Shown here: positions 43,753-55,064 of the stretch, piece by piece | How positions within the stretch are numbered: position 1 is the first letter of the stretch | How the letters are laid out: each line of letters opens with the position of its first letter | Assembly (NCBI RefSeq): GCF_009870125.1 | Contig: NC_046683.1 | Coordinates: forward strand, 21,957,001 to 22,021,000 | Reading direction: 5' to 3' | Origin: Drosophila pseudoobscura | Taxonomy: Eukaryota > Arthropoda > Insecta > Diptera > Drosophilidae | Length of the DNA stretch: 64,000 nt | Translations under genes and position numbers: made by a program | The notes under the pieces: generated by a model | Database searches by the model: none | Seen by the model: the letters and a program-made list of their open reading frames with translations, nothing else | What the model was told of the DNA's origin: nothing

Positions 43753-46700
43753 TTGTTCGGCTTAGCATCGTCCATATTTGGCTGGAAGAGATTCTCACGA
43801 GCCAGTTCCGGACTTCGGCCGTCAGTTCTGCACAGAAAAAGAGAGAAAGTGAAGGGAAAGTTAGTCAAGAGTTGGCCACAAGCACACTAAAAAAAACATG
43901 GATGTAAATGGCTGCATGGCTACAATGTTTCTGTTTCAGTTTCAATTTCAATTTCAATTTCAATTGAAAGAAGGATGAAGAGAGGCCGTTTTCCATTTGA
44001 CACCGACGAGAGATATTAATCTGATGTTTATCAACTATCGTAATTTGTATCGATTATTATGATCGATTGCTATGCAATCGATTTTTACTGATACGTACAA
44101 ATAGTGTATCGAGCATACCAACACAAATCGATAGCCCACCAATAGCTTATCGAGGATATACGACTTCCTCTAATTAATGAACGTTCTTCCCATTAACAGT
44201 GTCCCCCCTCAACACCGATATTTTGCAACTTCCCCCCACACCTTCTCCTTCCCAGAAAACCTGGCGCCTGACATCAGCTCCGTTTATTTGGTTCCTTGGT
44301 AAGGGCGGTTCTATGGGGTAAGAGGTAATGGAGCCATGGCGATACAAGAGAACTTTGGGGTCTCTGCTTTTAATTAACTGGGCCAACTGTTTGCGGCATT
44401 GCCGTTCGTGGCTTTGGTGACCAGCAGCGAAGTAAATTTCAGTTAATTTCTCCTTCAATAAAAGACAACAACAACAACTGTCTACCAAGCAATTCCACGC
44501 CCCCACCCATCATATGTATGTATGGTATGTATGTATGTATATGTGAATTCCCGGGGGAAGTCGGGCGGGTTGAGCAAGTTCGAAGAAGTAACGAATGAAA
44601 GGCAACCGCGGCGCCTCGAAGTTGTTGATACTCTCCTGCTGGCCAATGGACTATTCCATTCTACGACCCTATTGAATTTAATCAAAACAGGCAAAAAAAC
44701 ATCCAATTTGAATTCACAGATATTGATGGGATTTGTCTGTAGTATTTCGATCTTGGCAGCCTGCAATTGGTAACGTTTGAGAGTTTCAACGAATGTACAT
44801 TCATTGCCAGAACTTACACTGTAACTAATAAAATAGTTTTCATATATGTAGAGTACCCCTAGAGCTGAGACATTCGGGCACGTTCGGCCAATGATGCGAA
44901 CTAAGTTCATTTGCTGTACAAATTTTCCATAGCCGAACGGACAGATGAATTGATCAATCAACCAACGAAATCAAAATAGTCCTTACCTGGCTAAACTAAA
45001 TATTTTCTATCCTAAATAACAACAAATAACAACAAAAAGATACCACAATTGTCCATGGAAAAGGAAGAGAAGTAAGCAAGCGCCTGACGGCTCCCTTCCT
45101 CTGGCAAGAGCCCTAAAGAAAGGCTATGGTGGAGATCAGCCCACTAAGCAGCCGGTCAGGCCCTTAGATTTGGTCCACAATGGTCCTTCGATCCTCTAGA
45201 GAGGAGGGATGCCCGAGGCGGCATCTGCAGAAAATATCATAGTACCCTCTCAGTGTAGGGTCAAAAGTAAGGGACCTCCACCTCTGTGGAGGAAAAAGTC
45301 GCACTGATGGGTGGCGTGGTGGCACTGTGGCGGGTGGCGGGTGGCGGGTGACAGGTGGCAGGTGGTTGTGGAAGAGGGGAGGGGTCAGATGGTGGGGTGG
45401 TGGGGTGGTGGGGTGAGCACGCATTAAAATACGCAGCAGAGCATGTCAATTTTGACTATTAAAGCGAGACAGCAAACGCAGCAGCAGCAGCAGCAACAAC
45501 AACAACAGTTACAACACAAGCAATAACTGACAGAAATAATGCGGCAGCAGTGAGGTGCTGGAACGGTGGTTGTATGCTCCAAGGGTGCGATGAAGGAAAG
45601 TGGGCAGGCGCTACATGCATACATACATACATACATACATACGTATGTACTGCTGTAGGCTTGTGGCGAAAACAAATACAAAAACAAGAAAAACAAAAAC
45701 AAAAACAAAAAACACAAACACACAAAAAGCGAAAGTATAGAGGAATCTTTACAACAACAAGAAAGCGAAAGAGAGGAAGAAGCAAAACCAAAAGCAGCAG
45801 CGAAATACGAAAACAACAAAATTGCTCGTCTTATAGAAAGAAAGAAAAAAACAGAAAGCGTACAACAGAAGCCGTGTCCGGACGGGGGGAGGGACAAGAA
45901 GAAAAAGTGTGTTGGACGGACAGCGAGAGGTAAAAGAAGAGGAAACAAATGGGGGGGGGAAAGGCAGTGGCAGTGGTAGACATAGAAAAAGGGGAAAAGA
46001 GGAGGCATTCCCATAATCGAGTTGCATATTTTCTTCAGCCACTTTCAATGCATTACACAAAGAGAGCGGGGAGAGAGAGGGAGAGAGAGCGAGCGACGAC
46101 CATCACGAGAGCCACTCTCTGGCAGAGCCTCACCTTGCACCTTAATACACTTTGGCAAAGACAGAGAGACAGAGCAAGAGGGCAGGTGGAGGGCAAGGTA
46201 GCGGCAGCCAGCGTGCCAGCAAGCGAAAAAAGTGTGTTAGTTTCATTGTTGCTTTTGCTGCGTTTAATGCTTGTTGTTGGCTGGTCGTCGGTAGGCGCAC
46301 CGTTAACTTGAAATGATGGATGGCCAAAAGAAAATGGGAGCAGCCGAGGCACCAGCAAAAGCAACAGCTCCAAATTGAAGCCACAGTCGAAGCCCACAAC
46401 GAAGACGTACATTATGTACATTCATATGTTTGTGTGTATGTCTGTATGTATGTATGTAGATGATGACGAGGGAGGCCGGAGACGAACATGCAGACAAAGA
46501 GCAGCGCAGCGGACTGACCAACCAAATGAGGTGCCAAAAGGCAGACAAGACCAGGGGACTTTGGGGAGCCGGAAGAGAAGACGAGCCTCTGGAAAACCCT
46601 CTGAGTAGAGAGCCCAGCATTGCACAAGTGCCCACAGTGGCAGTGTTTGTGAATGTAGAGTTCACCCTACCACCACCATTCAGCAAAATGAAATTAGGGA

Positions 46701-49320
46701 GAGGTGGGGTGCGATTACAAAGATATTAAAGGTGGAATGATGTGAGGTATGTACATACATACGTTATGTACTGGTACATATAATCCACTGGTCGTCACTG
46801 AACTTTATCAGACCCGAGCGATAAGATCTTGATAGCGGTTGGATCTAGATTCTAGATCTATTAAAGTCCACTGTATTATCTCCGCGACTCAACTTAGTCT
46901 TCAGGACAGTGAGCTTTGTTTTCTCATCGACCAATTCTGCGAACTGACTTCGGATATGAATACATACACACATTTCCCTCCCTGCCTGTCTCCCGTCCCA
47001 CCATGACGCATTCGCTTTTGTGGTTTTTATAAGACTATAATAGAAGAGATCATCCTGAATGAGTCAGAAATGAGGAATACACCCAACCCACGAGCCACAA
47101 TCCACAGTCCACAATCCACAGTCCACAATCCACAATCCAGAGCCCACAGCCGACAAGTGATGTACATAAAATCTCCAAAGACGCCAACCACAGTGTAGAT
47201 CGTGACATAATAAGCCATGGGCATGGGCATGTGGCTGTTTGTGTTTGTGGGGCGAGGGAGGGAGATAGCTGGAGAGAGACACTGGCGAACAGAAACCAAT
47301 CGGCTATTTTGTCGACTCTCTTTGACACTGGGAGAGGCAGACAGACAGACAGACAGACAGACCAGACCCTGCCCTACCCCGCCATGCCCTCAACAGCATG
47401 CATGTTCGTGTGGCTGTTCTGTGTATGCGAATGTGGGTATGAGGCGTGCGACCGATAAGCAGGCGACAACTGGCCAATCCTTAGGTGGAGTGGTCGGGCG
47501 GGGGCGGTTTGGGTGGAGGGATAGCTGAAGAACACGCTTTTCATTCTTTGTCCTTCGGGCGGTTTGCCGTCGTCTGTCTATCTTTCCCCGTCTGTCCGTC
47601 TGTCCATCTTTCCATCTGTCCATCTGTCCGTCTGTCCGTCTTATCTGTGTTTTCGTTTTGCGCACGTTTTCGATGGTCGTCGGTGAAATATGCCGTTGCT
47701 TTGCTTCTCCGCGCCCCCCGCGCCCTAGACCACGGCTCAGCACTCTGTTTCCCGCCAATCAAAGCTTAAATTGGGGCATACTTATTACGCGTTAACCTCT
47801 CTCTCTCTCTCTCTCTCCTCCTCCTCCTCCTCCTTTTCCTCTTCCGCCACCCTTGGTCAACCTTTTGTGCGTTATGTTTGTGTTTGCTCCCCCACCCTAG
47901 TTTTATTTAAGGGGCTTTCAGTTCATGGCTCTTTAGCCGTTCCCTCTCTCCCCCCTACCTTTGTTTCGGGCTCTGATTAATCAAATCGAGAGGCGAATTT
48001 TTAGGAATTTTTGCTAGAAAAGGCGGGACGGACGAAAGGTAACCAAAGCTAGCAAGCAAGGCTTTCTAGGCAGCAATTACATACATACAAACATTCATAG
48101 TATTAAGTAGAGTTTGGTACTGAGATTGAGGTTCGGCGGTTAACCTCTAGGTTAGGAATGAGTTTTTAGGAAGTACCCTACCACTAAGGGGCCAGTGGGG
48201 GGCAAGGAAGCAGCAGTACTGAGAGTGAGAGTGTGGAAAACCGAGAAGAAATGCTGTCAAACGACAAGTGTAGAAAAGCAACGAAAGAAAAGAGAAGCAC
48301 AAGCACAAAGGGTGGCGGAAAAAGGAGGGATGGTGATGTGTGTGTGTGTGTACTTGGCCAAGTAGGAGTGTGCGGGTAGGGATGGCAGGCAGACAGTGGC
48401 TTGAAGGCAGCACCGCTGTGGTGCAGTGCGGTGCGGTGCGGTGCTAAGCTGTGCGAGGGAAAATCGCGAATGTAGGACGCTGTTGGGGGTCATTGCGCGA
48501 GTGAGCGAGTGAGCGAGCGACGCACGCTTTCACTGTATGCGAACAGTGGGGGAAGGCAGGAAGGAAGAGAATCCCAATAGTGGAAAAGGGCAAAGGAGAG
48601 CTAATATAAGGATTGCCAGCCACGAAGAAGCCGGAGAGGCGACATCCTAATTCCGAAGTATCCCGTACATATTATGTAGATATGCCTCTGGCAACCTCGT
48701 CAATGGATTGAACTCGCATTGACTGGAGTGGAATGCAACAATTCAATTCCATTGGGTTTTCGGTTCGTCTCCGTTTCGATGTTGTGTTCAACGTTCCGCA
48801 TCGTTTCCAGTCGCCTATTGCAATGTGTGCTACGGAGATTTGTGTTCAATTAAAAATAAGAAATAATGGAAAACCTTGACGACAGGCCATTCGCTCGCCA
48901 CAGCCACGCCCGCCCCCCTATCCACATCTTTCACCGCCTTTATGACTTTGTCGTCGTCATTTACATTCCGTGTACATAGTACATAATACATATGTACATA
49001 CTATTTCGATAGCGAGATAATCGAGTGAGAGTGAAACGTGCCTATCCTCTGACTAGGTGGAAGTCCAGCCGATATTCCCTCCCGAATACAAGCGAATACC
49101 CGCTCCACGGAACAACCCTTATAAAATGGGAATTGGAAACTTCCTTTTATTATCCTGGCTGTAATAGAACAACAAGAATAACAGATCAAAACCAGTTCTC
49201 AGTTACAGCTTCCTCCTCTCTTTTTTATCTCCGTCCCTACACCCCCTCACAGACGTTGTTTCATCGAATTGTTCTAAATATTTCACTCAATGCAGTTGCA
49301 AGGCAAAGCGAGATAAGATT

Positions 49321-49351
<31 letters not shown>

Positions 49352-52300
49352 ATTTGATTGTTTTGTGGTGCAATTCGCCTTACCGAATAGATGAGATGAA
49401 CAGCAACAACCGTCACTTCTTTGCATCGCCTGGCGGTGACAGAGTGAAACAACAGGAGACACAGACACAGCACAGACACAGACACAGACACAAACAAGAT
49501 AACACAAAAAACAGAAACAGAAACAGAAAGAAAAAGAAAGAGAAAAATCAGCAGAAAGGCAGCAGCACAAACAACAACAAAAACTGTAAAAACGTCATCG
49601 CAGTCGCGAAATTATTACGACGACGCCGCAAAACGGGGCGGCCTGAGTGGGTTACACAAAAAGCTGTCGTCTATGGGTGAGTGCCAGTGCCAGTGCCAGT
49701 GCTATTGCTATTGCCAGTGTGTGAGTGCCAAAGAGCATAGAGCACAAAAGAGTCGAAGAAGTGCGAGTGGGAGTGGGAGAGCAAGAGCAAGCTGGTGAGC
49801 AGCTCTGGGCAGTAGTTGTCTGGTGAATGAATGAGTGAAAGAGATGGGATGGGGCGGGTGAGGGGTGAGTGGTGATGGTTAAGGCAGTGTAGAGCACGGC
49901 TAGGCTAGAGATTTGAGGAAGTTTGGTAAGCGATTGAATAAGAGCGTCTCGCTGCTGCTGCTGTTGTTGTTGTTTCTGAGCGTTATTTCAAGCGTTTTAG
50001 ACCACAATTACTTTTTTTAAGGGAATCGGGCCCGCATAGCCTTGATGGATGGACCGTCGATATCCCATTTAATCCGGGCTTGTTTTAGATAAAACGAAGC
50101 TGGGACTGTTCACCCGACGAAAACTATCGATAAATTGGCTATCAATAAAATTAAAAACAATATTTCGATCATTCGATCATCAGGCGACAGCAACGACAAA
50201 GCCAGCTCTTTCTTACCGTCAAAGCCAATCAATTAAGCACTCAAATGGAACATGCTATTCGATCCATTCCACATTTTTCAACTTCTGGCTCTCCACTTCC
50301 GATTTCCCCACTTTATGTAATTAATTTATCGATTGCTGGATGAAAACTACTTCACCCTGAATATGCATTTTCTACAGAGAGGTGGAGAGAGACGGGGAGG
50401 GGTGCAAAACATTTCAAACCAAGCAAAACGAGGCAAAATTACAAGAATAAAACACTATAGACGAGTCTTTCGATTATAACGGGAAATTAAATACATATGT
50501 ACATATGTATGTCTGTAAGGAGCAGATGATGGAGGACATTTATTTACAATATATGTATGTACATATGTAAGTCATTATTTAATTCTGGTCGTCACCTGAA
50601 TGCTTCTACGCGCTTTAACGCTACATACATATGTATGTACATAGTATGTACCTTTCTTGTGCTCGACAAGAGTCCAGGGTATATCAAATAAACGGAAACC
50701 CAGCGCACGAACGCCGCGGCGACGCTGGTTGAGAAAGAGCGCGCGCTGCCTGCCTATTGAAGCGCCCGTGGCAGCGAGGGAGAACGAGAGGAAGAGGGAG
50801 ACGGAGAGGGAGAGGCAAAGACAGTCGAGACAAGCGAGGCATTGTCCAGAAGGAAACGCGGGGTGGAATTAACTTTGCAAAAGCAAAAACAAAACCGAGC
50901 TTAAAGCGTGTGTAACGGAATTTTGTTGTTTGTTTATTTGTTTTCTCCATCGTTTGGCGGCGCGGTGCGCGATCGAGAAAAGAAAGCCAAAGGTGGCCAC
51001 TGCCACTGTTGCTGCCGGATAATGTGCATACATATGTATGCATGTATGTACATATGTACATACATTCATAAATATAAATATGAGAGATGGAGAGAGGCGA
51101 CACGAACAGGTGTTGTGGGCAAGTAGTCGGATGACTTAGGAACGGCCAGGGGCGTAAGCGCCAGTAGCTAACAATTTTTCCACCGCCGTTCCACCGCTCT
51201 GCGTAAGGCAGAGCAGAATCAGCCGAATATAAGGGCAAAGATGAGAAACAAGAGGGATGGAAGAGCATGAAAAATAATACGAATGAGGAAAAGAGACTGA
51301 ATAGGAGGAATCAAAAGAGTCCAAAGAATTTAATGTCAATCTGCAGACAAAGGATATGATGAAGAAAGCCGTAAGGGCTAGGGAATATGAGCGAGAGGGA
51401 ATAGAATACGAAGAATATAAGGACGAAAAAAGAAGGAATGTCTGTAGAAGAAGGAATTGGAAATTGGAATTGGAAGCAGAATAGGAGCTGAAGTACGAAG
51501 CAGCAGCAACCAGTGAATGAAAGTTAACGGTAAAGGAAATGGAATAACCAGCAACCCATGTACGCACACGCACACGAACACGCACATGCATACACACACA
51601 GCATATATGTATATATGTATATAAATATGTATATAAACCGAAACGATCTAAACGAAAAGTTCAAAAAGCTGCGATGCTGCTTTTGCTGTTTATGCTCTGC
51701 CAGCAGAGCGCCAACAACTGCGAGTGGGCCAAAATGTTTTAGCAGCTGCAGCGCAGAGACGCAGAGAGACCGACGCAGCAGCGACCGACGACGATGGCGA
51801 TGGACGTGCATAAAAGACAAGACAAAAATAATGATACACAGGCAGGCACACTTATGCTCGTGTATGTGTGTGTGTGTGTTTGTGTGTTTGGATATGTGAA
51901 GGTTCGGAGCTGCAGCCACTGCTGCGATTTGGCTAGGAGAGCGCTGCTACTGCCTAGAGTATGTTGTTGCTGCTATTATTGTGGTTGCTTTTTGTTGCAA
52001 GTGGAACGTGATTATTTCAACGAGCGCTACGCTTCTTTAGTGCGCGCACACACACAGACACAGACACACAGGCAGATAGACACAGTCAAAGAAAAACAAA
52101 ACAACATCCATGGGATGTATGTATGTACATACATACATATACATACATATGTATGTGTGGTTGCTAGAGATGGACCGCGGACTGGGCTTTCAAGGCACGA
52201 ACCAACACGACCACAAAACGGAACTTATGACCACAAGCCCACAGACACACGATGATTTATCATACGCACGCGAGTATCGTTTGTCGTGTGTGTCGTGCAA

Positions 52301-53509
52301 TGTATGCATAATGTACATGCATACAATACATATGTACGCACAAGTTCTGAGTGAACTCTGCAGAAAAAGTATTGCTCAATTCTGGCGGGGGATACCTGAT
52401 AAGCAAATGGAGCAGCACCTTCTTAAACAATCGTTTAACGTTGCAACGCGTTGGCACTCATACATTCACATGTTTTGTAGTGCTTTTGCGTGCGTAGACA
52501 ACAGGCACAAAGCGGAAGCGCAGCAGCAGAAACCACTGGTATACTGAGTTCACATATGAGATCATTGCCTATTATTTTATGGACTCTGAAGTTACCTTTT
52601 GTACATAGATATAAGAAGCCTCCCATCTCTAATGGGATCTGTGGATCTGCCGAGGATATATGTACATATGTATGTATGTATATAATCAAACTCCCATGCG
52701 ATTCGTGTTTGCTTATGTTTCATGATGCGTCGTTTGCATTGGGTTCCTATCCTTTCTTGATTAAATTCTTGATTCTTGGTCACCGTACTACCTATTATCT
52801 GATTGGCCCTGTTTAAGCTCGTAACAAATAACAACTCAGCCTTATAATAATACCAAACATTTCGGGAAACGCACAACTCTTTCTTCGATTGTTGGCTTTT
52901 GTTTTTTTATTGTTTTTTTTTGTTTTCGGTTGCCCGTTTGTGGCTTTTTTTTTTTTGTAGTTGTTTCGTGTGTCTTTTTCTGATTACTTGGTTTTCGCTT
53001 GACTTTTCCCTTTGCCGCTTTGATGTGTCTTTTCTTTGTTTTTAATTCGGTGTGTCTTTGCTCTCCTTTTATAGTTGTGTCTTTTTCGCTCCTACTATAG
53101 TGCACTATAGCCTTTTCTGTCTCTGCTTTTACTTTGGGATAAAATTTGAGTAGTTTTGGTTTTTCTTTGGTGTTTATATGTTTATACCATCTTGTGTTTG
53201 TGTTTGCGCCTCTTTTTCTTAATTTGTTTGTCTTTGATTTGTGTCATACCCATGCTTGCCCATTGCTTTGTCGTGTCGTTGCTTTGACTTTTCTTTGATT
53301 TCTTCATTCTTGTTTTTATACTGCATTGTGGCATTGTCTATGTGGCTTCGTCTCTGTCTTGCTCATACTTGGCTTTGCCCTGTCTTTGCTCTTTTTTTGT
53401 TTTATTTTGCTTTAGCTTTGCCCGTACTTCTTTGCTCGAATTGCCTTTGGCTGGCGGCCTGAGCTTGGCCTCAATGTTTCTTCGCTATGAAATATGCCGC
53501 CGCCGCTGT

Positions 53510-53544
<35 letters not shown>

Positions 53545-54974
53545 GTGTGTATGGTGCAAACGGGTGTCTGCGTCTGCGAATGTTTTTTGTGTGTTTCTGT
53601 ATTCGTTTATGTTTGTCCGATTGTTGGATGTTGCTGCAACATTGCAATACTCGACTAAGGTAAATGAGAGACGGAAAAGCAGTGGAAGTGGAAGTGGAAT
53701 AGGATGGGGGATGGGCGAAAGAGAAGAGGAAAAAGGCTGGTGGCAGAGGAACACAAGTCCTTGTGGAAGCCATATACTACTGCGGTGCGCTGAATCGGGT
53801 TTGGTTTACTGCTCTCAAGCCATTTACTGTTTCAAAGCGGCTAAGCAGTTGCATCACCCGACAGCCGACTGTTTGTGGCTGTAATCCCAACAGGAGTATT
53901 CCATGAATAAATAGAACGTCATAAAAACACTGCGTTGTACATACTGAAATCATTTTTGAGAGAGAGATGAAACTAGTCCGAACATAATTTCGAAACCCGT
54001 GCCTTTTATGCCATAAACATAACTGATTGCTAATTTGGAGACTTGCCACACAAACAGGCATGCAATAGTCTTTTTACGTCACTGAATTGTTCTGTCATTA
54101 ATTGTAAACATCCCTTCGTACCATTTCTCGGATTCAATTATGTACTATCCTGGGAACAGCATTAAGCGCCTCATGGTTTCAGTCCATCGATTGCATCATC
54201 TCACTGATGTAACACGACCATCTTGACTCCCTGAACTGCTGCTGGCAAGTAGGACTTGCTCAGAGAAATTTCACAGTTGAACCTTTCATTGATTTGAAGC
54301 AGTTCCTGGTGCTGCCTACAATTAAGTGGCAGTTCGAAATCATCTCACTTTCGATATCTGTCGGTTTAAGTCCTGCCTGGCCATTGGTCTGTGATTTGAC
54401 ACTGCTGAAAAGGGCAGTTGCCACCTCCTGCAGCCACAGGAACGAACCCCCTCAGACACACGAACAGACACACGCACAGACACACGAACAGACACACGCA
54501 CAGACACACGCACAGACACACACACAAGCACCTTTAAAGAGCACACTGGCAAATTAATCGCTCCCCAAGTTCAGAGTTCATCATGAACCGTACACCTACG
54601 CGTACGCCTACTTGTCTGCTGGCGTGTGTGTACGATATGCTACTTGACACTAACCTGGGCAGATTCTGCAGGTGACGCAGCTGCTTCTCGCGTCGCAGCT
54701 CGTCGTTGAGGCGACAGTAGGTGTTGTTGATGCAGACGCTGCGCCGCAGATTTGTCTCCGAGTCCTTGATGCGCTCCATTTTGTGGGCGCAGAGCTGCAG
54801 GATCCGCTTGCGCTCCTCGCGCTGCCGTAGCTTCGGCGAAATCATCGGCACGCGCGATCGATGATGGTGATGGCCCATCGGCGGGGAGCAGCGGGGCGGG
54901 CCGAACATGTCCGAGTCATCGTCGCTGCCACTGCCGCCATTCGCTGCGACGTTTGTATTGGTTGGCAAGGTCAT
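42921..54974 (-). CDS. SERTA-domain transcriptional co-regulator (probable CG2865 orthologue), two exons (54655-54974, 42921-43827)
   Basis: The coding exons are separated by a 10.8-kb intron. Exon 1 ends CTGCCCAG before GTTAGT, exon 2 starts AACTGACGG after TTTTTCTGTGCAG, and phases fit, giving 408 residues. Residues about 57-98 form a SERTA domain ([18 protein letters not shown], then [14 protein letters not shown]), the cyclin/CDK4 and PP2A-binding module of SERTAD1-4 and fly Taranis. The rest is disordered: an Asn run, KRKMRS-type basic patches, a Gly-Met repeat at about residues 282-322, a His6 run, and a C-terminal acidic amphipathic block ([14 protein letters not shown]) that fits the transactivation motif of SERTA proteins. 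Likely a nuclear co-regulator linking cell-cycle and chromatin control; that is inferred from the family. A GAGA tract lies directly upstream of the start. The name comes from memory of a second SERTA gene on the fly X. Confidence 0.85.
43185..43302 (-). repeat. In-frame (GGCATG)n Gly-Met repeat
   Basis: A hexanucleotide CCCATG/CCCATA run on the plus strand, about 118 bp, encoding roughly 20 Gly-Met pairs with rare Val, Leu or Ile replacements in the SERTA protein. Third-base changes (CATG/CATA) show mild sequence decay, so the repeat is not brand new. Confidence 0.9.
47095..47145. repeat. Tandem 14/20-bp minisatellite (ACAATCC/ACAGTCC)
   Basis: Alternating CCACAATC and CCACAGTC units repeat about five times. 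In intron DNA of the SERTA gene; short array with imperfect units. Confidence 0.7.
49323..49351. repeat. Pure poly-G tract (G29)
   Basis: Twenty-nine consecutive guanines with no interruption, flanked by TTTT-type and GATTTG sequence. On the transcribed (minus) strand of the SERTA gene the intron RNA would carry poly-C. Confidence 0.9.
54449..54530. repeat. 10-bp minisatellite (CAGACACACG/A)
   Basis: About eight head-to-tail copies of a decamer CAGACACACG alternating with CAGACACACGAA-type variants, 130 bp inside the intron from the SERTA exon 1 donor. Confidence 0.85.
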
Positions 54975-55032
54975 TGTGCGTTTTTATTGCTCTCGCTATA
55001 TGTGTTTATGAGTGTGTGTTGAGCGTGCGAGA

Positions 55033-55033
55033 G

Positions 55034-55062
<29 letters not shown>
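55033..55062. promoter_or_regulatory. GAGA tract upstream of SERTA gene
   Basis: A (CT)14-15 run on the plus strand, i.e. (GA)n on the coding strand, 60-90 bp upstream of the SERTA start codon. GAGA factor (Trl) and CLAMP bind such tracts in fly promoters, and paused developmental genes commonly have them. Because this is in the likely 5' UTR or proximal promoter, a regulatory role is plausible. Confidence 0.5.

Positions 55063-55064
<2 letters not shown>

Larger units (their letters stand above)
43828..54654 (-). other. 10.8-kb intron of the SERTA gene
   Basis: No nested gene was recognised. Contents seen: an ATCGAT cluster at 44040-44160 (six cores), a G-rich tract at 45300-45420, CATA microsatellites at 45615-45645 and elsewhere, a tandem ACAATCCACAGTCC array at 47095-47145, a (GACA)n run at 47337-47365, a pure G29 tract at 49323-49351, CA/TG runs near 51840, 52045 and 53510, and a 10-bp minisatellite at 54449-54530. 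ORFs of 100-200 codons here are low complexity or start from non-ATG codons. Confidence 0.5.

Noticed and set aside
44482-44961. 159-codon minus-strand ORF in the SERTA intron
   Set aside because: It opens from TTG, its end is microsatellite-encoded ([10 protein letters not shown]), and no motif is visible.
45424-46014. 196-codon minus-strand ORF rich in Phe/Leu/Ser
   Set aside because: Lies over A-rich and AAC-repeat DNA; its content is low complexity and hydrophobic by base composition.
47485-47769. Possible coding frame rich in CPSV repeats
   Set aside because: Caused by a CCGTCTGTC/CCATCTGTC short tandem repeat.
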